From NCBI GenBank assembly GCA_903881665.1, contig CAIRUC010000001.1, positions 1-42,278 of the forward strand: DNA of 42,278 nt, in the 5' to 3' direction. Below are positions 32,146 to 40,673 of this stretch, piece after piece (positions within the stretch are counted from its first letter, which is position 1; each line of letters starts with the position of its first letter). The position numbers were made by a program, and so were the translations under genes. The notes beneath the pieces were generated by a model that made no database searches, was not told the origin of the DNA, and saw only the letters and a list, made by a program, of their open reading frames with translations. This stretch comes from an uncultured Bacteroidota bacterium (GTDB taxonomy: Bacteria; Bacteroidota; Bacteroidia; AKYH767-A; OLB10).

Positions 32146-33114
32146 ATGAAAAATAGATATCGTATCATACAGATAATAATGCTTTGCCTGTTCGCTACAG
32201 GAAGCTTAATGGCGCAGGCACCTGCAGATACTGCGGCAATGGCAGCACCAACAGGAGAAATTCCAACTATCTTCTATAATTGGAGCTTTTATTATATCTC
32301 CTTTTTATTCATTGTAATGTTTATTGCAATTGTAGTAATGGCCAGAGTAATAAAAACGATTACAAAAGGAATGTCTCTAGCTGATGCTATCAAGGAAGAT
32401 ACAACCTTTAAAGCAGAAGTATCAACGGAAAGCTTCTGGCAGGTAATCGATCGTAAATTCTTAACGAAAGCGGTTCCTATTGAACAAGAAGCAGATGTTT
32501 TACTTAATCATGATTATGATGGCATTAGAGAACTCGACAACGCTCTTCCTCCTTGGTGGGTTTGGGGATTCTATATCACTATTATATTTGCTTTTGTATA
32601 TTTTTTCAACTACCAGGTATTACATACTGGAGTATCACAAGCGCAAGAATATACTAATGAAGTAGCTCAAGCTGCAGCACAACAAACCGAGCGAAATTCA
32701 AAAATTGCTGACATGGTAACTCCAGAAACAGTAACGCTACTTACTACACCCGAAGGAATATCGGCAGGTAAAGAAACATTCATTAAAAATTGTGCAGCTT
32801 GTCATGGTCAAAATGGTGAAGGTATTGTAGGTCCAAATCTAACTGATGAGTTTTGGATACATGGAGGAGGAATAAAAAATGTATTCACAACTGTTACTAA
32901 TGGTTATCCTACAAAAGGAATGATTAGTTGGAAATCTCAATTATCACCTAAGAAAATACAAGAGGTAGCCAGCTTTGTTTTGAGTTTACAAGGAACTAAA
33001 CCTGCGAATGGAAAAGCGCCACAAGGCGATGCTTGGGTTGATACAACAGTGACCAAAGACAGTATTGCTACTAACCCTGCTGCCGACAGTATAGTAACGG
33101 CAGAAAAAAAATAA
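32146..33114 (+). CDS. ccoP: cbb3 oxidase subunit III (CcoP), monoheme cytochrome c
   Basis: The 322-residue protein has a cleavable signal (GSLMAQA, near residue 24), a membrane helix (about 47-67), a conserved N-terminal segment with DGIRELDNALPPWWVWGF (about 126-143), typical of CcoP, a second helix and a cytochrome c domain with one heme motif CAACH (C216, C219, H220) and GMISWKSQLSP with the axial Met. Proteobacterial CcoP carries two hemes; the Bacteroidota type has one, as here. It receives electrons from soluble donors and passes them to CcoNO. The Ala/Gln-rich linker (about 170-180) and C-terminal 30 residues are low complexity. Confidence 0.95.
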   Translation: MKNRYRIIQIIMLCLFATGSLMAQAPADTAAMAAPTGEIPTIFYNWSFYYISFLFIVMFIAIVVMARVIKTITKGMSLADAIKEDTTFKAEVSTESFWQVIDRKFLTKAVPIEQEADVLLNHDYDGIRELDNALPPWWVWGFYITIIFAFVYFFNYQVLHTGVSQAQEYTNEVAQAAAQQTERNSKIADMVTPETVTLLTTPEGISAGKETFIKNCAACHGQNGEGIVGPNLTDEFWIHGGGIKNVFTTVTNGYPTKGMISWKSQLSPKKIQEVASFVLSLQGTKPANGKAPQGDAWVDTTVTKDSIATNPAADSIVTAEKK

Positions 33115-33134
33115 TTTTAAAATAAATAAAAAAC

Positions 33135-34541
33135 GTGAGTATCTCATCGGAATCTTTCGAAAATAAAGATCAGGAATCTTTTCGCGATAGTTTTGCTACT
33201 ATCAGTAAAGAAGGAAACCGAAACTGGATTTTCCCGAAGAAACCAAAAGGCTCTTTTTACAATAAAAGAAGCATAGTAAGTACTGTTCTACTAACACTTT
33301 TGTTTAGTGGGCCGTTTATGAAATATGATGGACATCCATTGATGTTATTTAATATTTTAGAACGTAAATTTATTATCTTCGGAATAGCATTTTGGCCACA
33401 GGATTTTCACCTGTTCGTACTAGCGATGCTCACGTTTATTGTTTTTATTATACTTTTCACTGCCTTATTTGGAAGGATTTGGTGTGGATGGGCTTGCCCT
33501 CAAACCATATTTATGGAAATGGTATTTCGTAAAATAGAATACCTAATTGAAGGCGACTATATGCAGCAGAAAGCGCTGAAAGTTGCTCCGATGAGTGCTC
33601 GAAAAATAGGAAAAAAATTATTAAAGGCGTCTCTCTTTTTTATTATTTCTTTTTTGATAGCCAATACATTTTTAGCATATATTATTGGTGTTGATGAGTT
33701 AAAGGCAATTATAATTGATGACCCATTAAAACATAGCGGAGGCTTATGGGCTATATTAGTATTTACCGGAGTATTCTTTGGTGTTTACATGAAATTTAGA
33801 GAGCAAGCCTGCTTAATAGTTTGCCCTTATGGTAGGTTGCAAGGGGTATTATTAGATAAAAATTCGGTTGTAATTGCATACGATTACAAGCGTGGTGAAC
33901 CTAGAGGAAAAGTAAAAGAAAATAAAACGGGTGATTGTATCGACTGTCATGCATGCGTACAAGTATGTCCAACAGGAATTGATATTAGAAATGGTACGCA
34001 ATTAGAATGTGTAAATTGCACCGCTTGTATTGATGCTTGCGATTCGATAATGGAAAAGGTCAATAAACCGAAAGGATTAATACGCTATACGAGTGAAGAG
34101 GCCATTGCTACTGGAAATAAATTTAAAATAACATCTAGAATTATTGGATATAGCATTGTGCTTACACTATTATTCGGAACATTAATCACCTTGATGTCGA
34201 TTAGAACTGATGTTGAAGCCATTATTTTGCGCACACCTGGAATGATCTATCAAAAACAAACAGACTATTCCTACTCCAACTTGTACAATATTAACATCGT
34301 AAATAAAACTTTTAAAAATCTGCCCATTACACTTGAACTAGCCGAACCAAAAGGGGTAATAAGATGGGTTGGCGATGGCATTCAAAATTTAGATGCACAA
34401 GATGTAAAAGATGGAGAATTCTTTGTTATTATTGATCAAGCGGATATTAAGGTAACAAAAACGAAATTAAGAATACTAGTAAAATCCGGAAACAAAGTTG
34501 TTGACGAAGAGAGTACTAATTTTATCGGACCTGTTAAATAA
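33135..34541 (+). CDS. ccoG: Ferredoxin-type membrane protein CcoG (FixG/RdxA)
   Basis: CcoG is a membrane FeS protein that supports assembly of the cbb3 oxidase, probably by reducing copper. The 468-residue protein has several membrane spans, a cysteine-rich segment WCGWACPQT (about 117-125), and two [4Fe-4S] ferredoxin motifs, CIDCHACVQVCP and CVNCTACIDACD. The C-terminal domain is immunoglobulin-like (FixG C). The start is GTG at 33135, 20 nt after the ccoP stop. Confidence 0.95.
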   Translation: MSISSESFENKDQESFRDSFATISKEGNRNWIFPKKPKGSFYNKRSIVSTVLLTLLFSGPFMKYDGHPLMLFNILERKFIIFGIAFWPQDFHLFVLAMLTFIVFIILFTALFGRIWCGWACPQTIFMEMVFRKIEYLIEGDYMQQKALKVAPMSARKIGKKLLKASLFFIISFLIANTFLAYIIGVDELKAIIIDDPLKHSGGLWAILVFTGVFFGVYMKFREQACLIVCPYGRLQGVLLDKNSVVIAYDYKRGEPRGKVKENKTGDCIDCHACVQVCPTGIDIRNGTQLECVNCTACIDACDSIMEKVNKPKGLIRYTSEEAIATGNKFKITSRIIGYSIVLTLLFGTLITLMSIRTDVEAIILRTPGMIYQKQTDYSYSNLYNINIVNKTFKNLPITLELAEPKGVIRWVGDGIQNLDAQDVKDGEFFVIIDQADIKVTKTKLRILVKSGNKVVDEESTNFIGPVK

Positions 34542-34548
34542 AGAAAAA

Positions 34549-34980
34549 ATGAATTGGGGATATAAAATAGTAATTGTATATTGTCTGTTTATGGCAGGAA
34601 TACTAACAATGGTTTATAAATGTACACAGCAGAATGTAGATTTAGTAGCAGACAATTATTATGATCAGGAAGTACAATATCAAGATCAATATAATCGTAT
34701 GCAGAATAGTAATCATCCTGAAAATAAGCTTGTGATAAATGCTATGTTGGGCTCAGCAGAAATTCAGTTTCCTACTGCTTATTTAAACTCGAAGGTAGAG
34801 GGGAATATTACTTTTTTCCGACCTGATAATAAAGCTCTCGATTTTTGTACACCTATAGCATTATCATCGGGCGTTCAAAAAATTCAATCGGAAAAACTCA
34901 CCAAAGGTTATTGGAAGGTTCAAATTTATTGGAATGCCAACGGCAAGCCATTCTATCAAGAAAGTAAAATACATATTTAA
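34549..34980 (+). CDS. ccoH: FixH/CcoH family protein
   Basis: The 143-residue protein (ATG at 34549) has one N-terminal membrane helix (YKIVIVYCLFMAGILTMVY) and a periplasmic domain with DNYYDQEVQYQ, the FixH signature in which the YY.QE segment is conserved. FixH/CcoH stays bound to the cbb3 oxidase or its assembly intermediate. The frame reaches back to 34498 inside ccoG, but the extra 17 residues are not family-like. With the chosen start the gap to ccoG is 7 nt. Confidence 0.92.
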   Translation: MNWGYKIVIVYCLFMAGILTMVYKCTQQNVDLVADNYYDQEVQYQDQYNRMQNSNHPENKLVINAMLGSAEIQFPTAYLNSKVEGNITFFRPDNKALDFCTPIALSSGVQKIQSEKLTKGYWKVQIYWNANGKPFYQESKIHI

Positions 34981-34986
34981 TAATTG

Positions 34987-35703
34987 ATGGATTTTTATCT
35001 TTTATCAGCATTATCGGTTGGATTCTTCGGAAGTTTTCACTGCGCAGGAATGTGTGGCCCATTAGCTTTGGCCTTACCTACTCCAGGAACAACAAATCAA
35101 TCCTTATTAGTTGGACGTTTATTATACAATTTCGGTAGAACAGTTACCTATTTTATTCTAGGGTTAATTGCGGGCATAATAGGACATACCTTTTCCATAA
35201 AGGGACTACAAAGCGATATTAGTATTGTAGCAGGAATATTGATAATTATTGTTGTTTTATTTTCTAACGGCTCCATATTAAAAAAAGTAAATTCAAATTT
35301 AGTGGGAGTCTCTTATCATGTTAAAAAGAAATTAGGATTTTTATTAAAGAAGCACTCTTATTCTTCATTGTTCTTTGTTGGAATATTAAATGGTATTTTA
35401 CCATGTGGATTTGTATATTTAGCAATGGCTGCTACAGTAAGTTCGGGTAGTATTTTTAACGGAGGGCTTTATATGATTTTGTTTGGATTAGGCACATTAC
35501 CTATGATGCTTATGATATCATTATCGGGAAGTATTATTAGTATTAAAGCAAGAACTTTGGTAAATAGACTTTCACCAGTAATAGCAATTGGGTTGGCCTT
35601 ATTTTTAATACATAGAGGAACATCGTTAAGGAATGAGGAAGATGATTGTTGTAAGAAGCATAAAATAAGTCAAATGAAAATATTGATTTTGCCCATCACT
35701 TAA
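34987..35703 (+). CDS. DsbD/TauE-like membrane protein of the cbb3 cluster
   Basis: The 238-residue protein has about six membrane spans. It starts MDFYLLSALSVGFFGSFHC and carries HCAGMCGPL, the signature of the DsbD_2/sulfite-exporter-like family that often ends fixGHIS or cco operons, where a role in copper or thiol handling has been proposed. A second cysteine segment reads LPCGFVYLAMA (about 139). The C-terminus is charged (EEDDCCKKHK), possibly metal binding. The start is the ATG at 34987, 6 nt after the ccoH stop; a TTG directly before it is less likely. Confidence 0.85.
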   Translation: MDFYLLSALSVGFFGSFHCAGMCGPLALALPTPGTTNQSLLVGRLLYNFGRTVTYFILGLIAGIIGHTFSIKGLQSDISIVAGILIIIVVLFSNGSILKKVNSNLVGVSYHVKKKLGFLLKKHSYSSLFFVGILNGILPCGFVYLAMAATVSSGSIFNGGLYMILFGLGTLPMMLMISLSGSIISIKARTLVNRLSPVIAIGLALFLIHRGTSLRNEEDDCCKKHKISQMKILILPIT

Positions 35704-35731
35704 TTGAAATTAACTAGCTATAATTACAAAT

Positions 35732-35760
35732 AAAAAATCCCCTCATGCAGGGGATTTTTT
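35732..35760. terminator. Bidirectional terminator of the cco operon
   Basis: AAAAAATCCCCT (35732-35743) pairs with AGGGGATTTTTT (35749-35760) over a 5-nt loop, with A and T runs on both sides. It separates the rightward cco operon from the leftward universal stress gene. Confidence 0.9.
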
Positions 35761-35782
35761 ATTAAAAATATTCGTATTCCTA

Positions 35783-36613
35783 TTAATCTACATTAATAAC
35801 AAACATAGGAAGATCGGTTTTAAATGCAACACTTTTAGTAATTGAAGGATTAAGAATAGATTCTAAAAAATTACGATGATGTGTTGCCATCGCTAAACAA
35901 TCTATTTTCTCTGACTTCAAGAAAAAAGTAATGCCATCTGCGATATTTGCATCATAGCAAACGTATCCTTTCATTTTTGGATATTTAACAAACTGTTTTA
36001 TACGCGCCGTGATTCGTTCAAGATCTTTTTCATCGTGAACTAGGAAATGATTGTCTACATTTAGAAAGATCATTTCGGACCTAAACATTTTTGCCAATTC
36101 GACTACTTTTTCCGATCGCATTAAATTTTCTTCTGTTAAATCGGTAGTATAAACAATTTTTTTAAAGCCGGTAAATTTAGCTTTGGGAGGAATAATCATC
36201 ACTGGGCAAGTGGCTTCTTTCAGAATTCGCCCCGTATTACTACCAATTAAGAATCGCTCTACTGACGAGGTGGTAGTACTTGATAAAAAGATAGCATCCA
36301 CTTTTTTTTCAATAGCAATTTCCAACGTACGAGCAGAAGGAAGACCTTGTTGAATAATTAACTCAACAGGAATACCTTTTAATTTTTCAGCAATTTTAGA
36401 ATAAAACTTCTTCAACGAATTAATTGAATTCTCATACATCACCTCATAATCGACTTGAACAGATGAAATAGTTACATCTGTATAAATTACAGGAGTTTCA
36501 TAGCAATGCATCAACAATAATTTACTTTTGTAAATGCGAGCCAAAGCTCCTGCATACAGAACCGCATTTTCAGAACCTTTAGAGAAATCTGTAGGACATA
36601 AAATCAGTTTCAT
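35783..36613 (-). CDS. Universal stress protein with two Usp domains
   Basis: The 276-residue cytoplasmic protein has two tandem Usp folds. The first starts LILCPTDFSKGSENAVLYA and ends IIPPKAKF, with GSNTGRILKEATCPVMI as the nucleotide-binding-type G-x-x-G..... motif. The second half (about 150-276) starts KIVYTTDLTEENLMRSE and lacks a clear G-rich loop. Tandem Usp proteins of anaerobic or low-oxygen regulons are common. It is the last gene of the leftward TSUP-CDF-Usp operon, 26 nt after the CDF gene. Confidence 0.9.
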   Translation of the reverse strand: MKLILCPTDFSKGSENAVLYAGALARIYKSKLLLMHCYETPVIYTDVTISSVQVDYEVMYENSINSLKKFYSKIAEKLKGIPVELIIQQGLPSARTLEIAIEKKVDAIFLSSTTTSSVERFLIGSNTGRILKEATCPVMIIPPKAKFTGFKKIVYTTDLTEENLMRSEKVVELAKMFRSEMIFLNVDNHFLVHDEKDLERITARIKQFVKYPKMKGYVCYDANIADGITFFLKSEKIDCLAMATHHRNFLESILNPSITKSVAFKTDLPMFVINVD

Positions 36614-36639
36614 AGAATTGATATTTTTAAGTTTTACAC

Positions 36640-37647
36640 TTAATGCAATTTATGTTTCTTGTTAACGATAAGGTTTGCTTTTGTCCATTCAACACTTTTT
36701 ACAAAAGGTTTTATTCGAAACGCACAATTGTTCACACTGCAAATATCACACGGTAATTCTTCATTACAGGGGTCGGTATGAACAAATAATTCAACAGAAT
36801 GATTAAAATCACGATTAAGTTCAGTTTCGAGCAATTTTACCTCTTCATGCACTTTTTCTAATGTTAAATAAAAAGGTAATGTTAAATGGCAATCGACATG
36901 TAAATAATGTCCAAATTTTTGAGACCGAAGATTATGAACATCGATCCAATTAGCATGACGATTTTTTTGAAGTGAAGAAGTTATGTTTTCGATGGATACT
37001 ACATCTGCTTTATCAAGTAAACGATCAATTGATTCTTTTGTGAGTTTATAACCACTCATCATAATATGAATAGCAAGAACAATTGCTAATACAGGATCAA
37101 TCCATGCCAATCCAGTTAAATGGTACAGGCCTAATCCAACAATTAAACCTACACTTGTTAACGTATCAACGTGAAAATGTTGTCCATCGGCAATTAGTGG
37201 AAGCGAATTCAACTCCTTTCCTTTTCGCTTCATATACGTTCCAATAAAATACATAGCGATACCTGAAATCGCTGTAAGTAAAATTCCCTCATCTACATTA
37301 TCGAGCGTATTTGGGTGAATTAAATTATATCCCGATTTAAAAAGAATATAAACTCCAGTTCCAATAATTAGTGCTCCCTCAAACCCTACAGCCAAGTATT
37401 CAATTTTTCCATGACCATAAGGATGATCATGATCGCGTAGTTTAGAAGAATAATAGATACTATAAAGCGTAAATGAACTAGTAGCAATATTGATAAGCGA
37501 TTCGAGTGCATCTGAAAGCACGGCATTTGACATAGTAACTTTATATGCAACGAACTTAATTGCCATAATAATTACAGAGAAAACTAACACCAAACGCACA
37601 GCGAATACCTTAGAACGGATATTAAATCCGGAAATAGAATTTGTCAT
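36640..37647 (-). CDS. Cation diffusion facilitator transporter
   Basis: CDF proteins export divalent cations such as zinc or iron in exchange for protons. The 335-residue protein has about six membrane spans, the metal-site signature SDALESLINIA (about 40-50), DHDHPYGHGKIEY and a second site DGQHFHVDTLTS, where the H and D positions of transmembrane helix 5 are kept. The C-terminal cytoplasmic domain ends in a cysteine cluster, CNEELPCDICSVNNC, a putative extra metal site of this subfamily. Its ATG overlaps the TSUP stop by 4 nt, so the two are coupled. Confidence 0.92.
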   Translation of the reverse strand: MTNSISGFNIRSKVFAVRLVLVFSVIIMAIKFVAYKVTMSNAVLSDALESLINIATSSFTLYSIYYSSKLRDHDHPYGHGKIEYLAVGFEGALIIGTGVYILFKSGYNLIHPNTLDNVDEGILLTAISGIAMYFIGTYMKRKGKELNSLPLIADGQHFHVDTLTSVGLIVGLGLYHLTGLAWIDPVLAIVLAIHIMMSGYKLTKESIDRLLDKADVVSIENITSSLQKNRHANWIDVHNLRSQKFGHYLHVDCHLTLPFYLTLEKVHEEVKLLETELNRDFNHSVELFVHTDPCNEELPCDICSVNNCAFRIKPFVKSVEWTKANLIVNKKHKLH

Positions 37648-38360
37648 ATTATAAATTTAGTAATAGATACAATGCCAATAATACCTACTAAAACTAGTAC
37701 AATTTTACGAAAGTAAAGCTGACTAATTTTATTTAATAAAATTTTTCCTATCCAACTTCCTAAGAATGAAACGATAATTAATCCTGGTAAGTACCATAAA
37801 TGAGAAGAATTAATGAAATCATCGAACCAATAGATAAATGAACGACTAAAATCGACTCCCATATCGATGGCTGCAGATGTACCAACAAAAAAATTCTTTT
37901 CCAGATTAAAAGCCGCCATTGCAGCTCCTCTTACGGCGCCTCCAGTGCCAATTAATCCAGCCAAGAAGCCTGCAACTGTACCACCTTTAATAGCGTTTTT
38001 TTTAGAAGCCTCAAAAGTAACATCAGGGTAATTTAAAAAGTAAAATGAAAACGCTACTAAGAACGCACCCATAATTAATTCAGCATAATAAAACGACAAT
38101 TTGGTGGCTAATAATCCGCCCGCAATAACACCAATTACACTTGGCAAACCGAACAAAAGAAAAATTCTTTTATCTATAAACTTTCGAAACATTATTAGTT
38201 TAGCCATATTGCTGAAAACATGAAAAAAAGCTGTTAAGCCAAGTACAACTTTTGGTTCAAAGAAGAAAGAGGCGATTGGCACAAAAAAAACCGAAGATCC
38301 AAATCCCCCGATGGTACCTACTATTTCACTCAATAGCGCAAGAGTATAGAATACAATCAT
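37644..38360 (-). CDS. TSUP (TauE/SafE) family membrane permease
   Basis: The 238-residue protein has about seven hydrophobic spans and the TSUP repeat pattern, with GTIGGFGSSVFFVPI in the first half (about 16-30) and the matching GLIGTGGAVRGAAM in the second (about 135-148). TSUP members move sulfite, sulfoacetate, thiosulfate or other organic anions; this one's substrate is unknown. It is the first gene of the leftward TSUP-CDF-Usp operon. A strong terminator-like hairpin (38383-38417) and an FNR-like promoter (38478-38543) lie upstream. Confidence 0.88.
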   Translation of the reverse strand: MIVFYTLALLSEIVGTIGGFGSSVFFVPIASFFFEPKVVLGLTAFFHVFSNMAKLIMFRKFIDKRIFLLFGLPSVIGVIAGGLLATKLSFYYAELIMGAFLVAFSFYFLNYPDVTFEASKKNAIKGGTVAGFLAGLIGTGGAVRGAAMAAFNLEKNFFVGTSAAIDMGVDFSRSFIYWFDDFINSSHLWYLPGLIIVSFLGSWIGKILLNKISQLYFRKIVLVLVGIIGIVSITKFII

Positions 38361-38382
38361 AATGAGCGAAGATAAGGTATAT

Positions 38383-38473
38383 AAAAAAATGAAAGCTGCA
38401 CCTAAGGTACAGCTTTCCCCAAACCTGCAAACTATGAAACTACTATAATTTCACGGCTGATACGATGATCAGC
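38383..38473 (-). ncRNA. Candidate FNR-type-regulated small RNA or leader attenuator
   Basis: From the start predicted by the -7 box TACGTTTG (minus strand, 38485-38478), the transcript would begin near 38473 with a hairpin (GCTGAT / ATCAGC, 38473-38456). It then has about 38 nt unpaired and ends in a second hairpin at 38417-38391: GAAAGCTG pairs with CAGCTTTC, plus three more pairs, followed by T7 (38389-38383). Total about 91 nt. No reading frame is visible in it. The TSUP gene starts 23 nt further on, so this could be an independent sRNA or an attenuated leader. The hairpin could alternatively be the terminator of the M23 gene that ends at 38559. Confidence 0.45.
38391..38417 (-). terminator. 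Terminator hairpin before the TSUP operon
   Basis: An 8-bp perfect stem (GAAAGCTG / CAGCTTTC) is extended by three pairs after one mismatch, with a triloop and T7 on the leftward strand. It has no T run in the other direction, so it acts only leftward. Confidence 0.8.
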
Positions 38474-38477
38474 GGAA

Positions 38478-38543
38478 CAAACGTACGAAGATATCAGGTT
38501 GAAAAGAATGATATAACAGATTAAGAAAGTTGATTAATATCAG
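38478..38543 (-). promoter_or_regulatory. FNR-like palindrome and -7 box upstream of the TSUP operon
   Basis: On the plus strand TTGAT-TAAT-ATCAG (38530-38543) is a near-perfect palindrome with centre 38536.5. On the leftward strand a -7 box TACGTTTG ends at 38478, exactly 58.5 nt from that centre. This is the same distance as at the DUF2892, ATPase and ccoS promoters. At the expected -33 position there is TTC, not TTG. Confidence 0.62.
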
Positions 38544-38558
38544 TTTTAAAAAATTGTA

Positions 38559-40256
38559 TTAATAAGAAAAACAACTATTCCATCGTATTTCATTCCCACT
38601 ATTATCAATTGCAATTATATCTACTTTTACAGGACCAATGCAATCAATAATCATTGGTACTATTAGTGCGTCATTTTTTGCATCCCATTCGCAAGGTTGC
38701 CAAATACCATTTACAAAAGCATCCGCTTTTTTTACTCCCGACAAATCATCGATAATTTTAATAACAAAAACAGTATTCAATTTAGAAACTGCATCAACTG
38801 TTTTAACAACAGAAATAATTGTGGGTGCCATACTATCGATCATCAATCTATAATTACCGAATACACGTAAACTCCCTTCCAAATGATCTTTCATTTTTTT
38901 TAATGGAATTGCGCTTCCGTTAGGTTTTCCAATTACATTAACCTCAGAAAACCAGTAATTATATTTTGAATTTGGTTTATAATTAAAGGATACTGAAATT
39001 GGTTTTTGCAAGGCGATAAGCGGAGAACCCAATGAAGCCGAAACAATATTTTTCTTAATTAAAAGATTTACATCAACTTGGGTATTTTCATAAACTGCCC
39101 CTGGTGGAATTTGTAGTTTAATTCGATCGGCGAACAGGTTAGCCCCTTTTTCAACTGATACATTGTAATGATTTTTATCGCTAATTACAGGAAGAAATCC
39201 TGCTATATCATCTGCCACACTATCGGCTTGAAATACCCAATTATAAGATGTTGCATTCCCATAAAAATCGGTTAAGTATAACTTACAATTTACAGGGATG
39301 TAATCGAGAACGAGCACTCCCCTGTTTTTATTTTTCTGGAAAACAGAGAAAGTATTTCCTTCCGTTTTAAAGCAACGTTGCCATTCGATATTGTGCAATT
39401 TTAGTTCACGATAATCGATGTAGGCATTTACCAGTTTCGATTCACTGAAATTAAAACGGTTGAAATTCACATTATACAATGTATCGTTATCGGCAATGAA
39501 TGCAATTGAGTATATGCCTAAAGAAGAAGAGCTATCTGTATCAATTCCTGAAAATGCAGGAAAATATACATCAGGGCAAACGTGAAATGTATCGGGGAAA
39601 GCCGAAATAATGGTAGGTATTGGACGAGATCCAGCTTGAAAAAAAATCCCATTTCGTTCAACATACCAAGCTATTTTTGAAATTATGGGAGAAACGGTAT
39701 CAATAATTGGTAATCCGAAGCCCATCGGATTTAATGGTTCTTCGGTATCACGATCGCGAATTTCGAAGTGCAGATGAGGAGCTTGGCTTCCACCAGAATT
39801 ACCGCTTCGACCTAATAATTGCTGTTGTTGTATTGGAAATCGGTTTGAATCGGGATAAAACTCCATATCAAATGACTGCGTGGCTCTTTGAATTGAATCG
39901 ACAAATGCAGCGATGGTATTATTAAAACTGCTTAAGTGTGCATAAACGGTTGTATAACCTTGAGGGTGATTTATATAAAGAACTCGTCCGAAGCCAGTAG
40001 CACTTATTTTAATACGAGAGATCCATCCGCCGCCGGCGGCTAAAACAGGAAGACCTTCGGCGCCATTTGTTTTAAAATCGAGGCCAGAATGAAAGTGATT
40101 CGACCTTATTTCGCAGAAATTTCCTGCCAATTTAAGCGGAATTTGGAGTGGAGAACTAAAAATTGGAGGTCGATTTTGGGCATTTGCAGATGAATCGGCC
40201 AATAAAGAGCCCATCAAAATGCACATAATGAAAAAAAACTTCCGCAATAAATTCAT
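38559..40256 (-). CDS. M23-family metallopeptidase, exported
   Basis: M23 (LytM-like) peptidases cut peptidoglycan cross-bridges, and related proteins without activity regulate such enzymes. The 565-residue protein has a signal peptide (MNLLRKFFFIMCILMG...ANAQN, cleaved near residue 27), then an N-terminal LytM domain (about 45-185). It holds the zinc motifs NHFHSGLDF (first H and D) and APHLHFEI (HxH), both intact. The 350 C-terminal residues are beta-rich and of unknown function. The start ATG at 40256 was preferred to 40283, which adds nine residues before the signal peptide. It lies divergent from the zapA operon. Confidence 0.88.
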   Translation of the reverse strand: MNLLRKFFFIMCILMGSLLADSSANAQNRPPIFSSPLQIPLKLAGNFCEIRSNHFHSGLDFKTNGAEGLPVLAAGGGWISRIKISATGFGRVLYINHPQGYTTVYAHLSSFNNTIAAFVDSIQRATQSFDMEFYPDSNRFPIQQQQLLGRSGNSGGSQAPHLHFEIRDRDTEEPLNPMGFGLPIIDTVSPIISKIAWYVERNGIFFQAGSRPIPTIISAFPDTFHVCPDVYFPAFSGIDTDSSSSLGIYSIAFIADNDTLYNVNFNRFNFSESKLVNAYIDYRELKLHNIEWQRCFKTEGNTFSVFQKNKNRGVLVLDYIPVNCKLYLTDFYGNATSYNWVFQADSVADDIAGFLPVISDKNHYNVSVEKGANLFADRIKLQIPPGAVYENTQVDVNLLIKKNIVSASLGSPLIALQKPISVSFNYKPNSKYNYWFSEVNVIGKPNGSAIPLKKMKDHLEGSLRVFGNYRLMIDSMAPTIISVVKTVDAVSKLNTVFVIKIIDDLSGVKKADAFVNGIWQPCEWDAKNDALIVPMIIDCIGPVKVDIIAIDNSGNEIRWNSCFSY

Positions 40257-40317
40257 GGGATAAAAATACAATAAGGAAACCAAATAAAGGTAAACCTAAG
40301 AAATACTAGCGAAACAC

Positions 40318-40348
40318 TTGGTTGAATTAAAAGATTAAGGTACATTTG
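40318..40348 (+). promoter_or_regulatory. Promoter of the zapA operon
   Basis: TTG (40318-40320), a 20-nt spacer, then TACATTTG (40341-40348), a full match to the Bacteroidota pattern. The start at about 40353 excludes the GTG at 40353 as initiator and supports the ATG at 40368. Confidence 0.6.
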
Positions 40349-40367
40349 CTTCGTGCTTCAAAATCAC

Positions 40368-40670
40368 ATGATTACAAACGAGAATATTCAGCAGATAAAG
40401 AACATGCAGCAGCAACTTAAAAGGGTGCTGAATCATTATCGTATGGTGGAAAAAGAGAACGCACAATTTAAAATACTTCATCAACAGTTGGAGGTTGATA
40501 AACAATCTGCAATGAATGAGGTAGAATTGCTAAGAGAACAGTTGAAAACAGTTAAATTAGCGCAGGCTTTGTCGGGGGCTGGTGACCAAGACCAACGACA
40601 GCTTAAATTACAAATCAACAGCTACATCCGCGAAATCGATCGTTGTATTGGGTTGTTGAACAAAGATTAA
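40368..40670 (+). CDS. Small coiled-coil protein upstream of zapA
   Basis: The 100-residue protein is almost entirely alpha-helical with heptad-like hydrophobic spacing (IQQIKNMQQQLKRVLNHY, then LHQQLEVDKQSAMNEVELLREQL) and an R-E-I-D-R-C-I-G-L-L C-terminus. It has no signal peptide or catalytic motif. Its size, coiled coil and position directly before zapA (3 nt gap) resemble ZapB-like division proteins, but sequence similarity cannot be judged from here. It is probably co-transcribed with zapA. Confidence 0.75.
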   Translation: MITNENIQQIKNMQQQLKRVLNHYRMVEKENAQFKILHQQLEVDKQSAMNEVELLREQLKTVKLAQALSGAGDQDQRQLKLQINSYIREIDRCIGLLNKD

Positions 40671-40673
40671 CAG

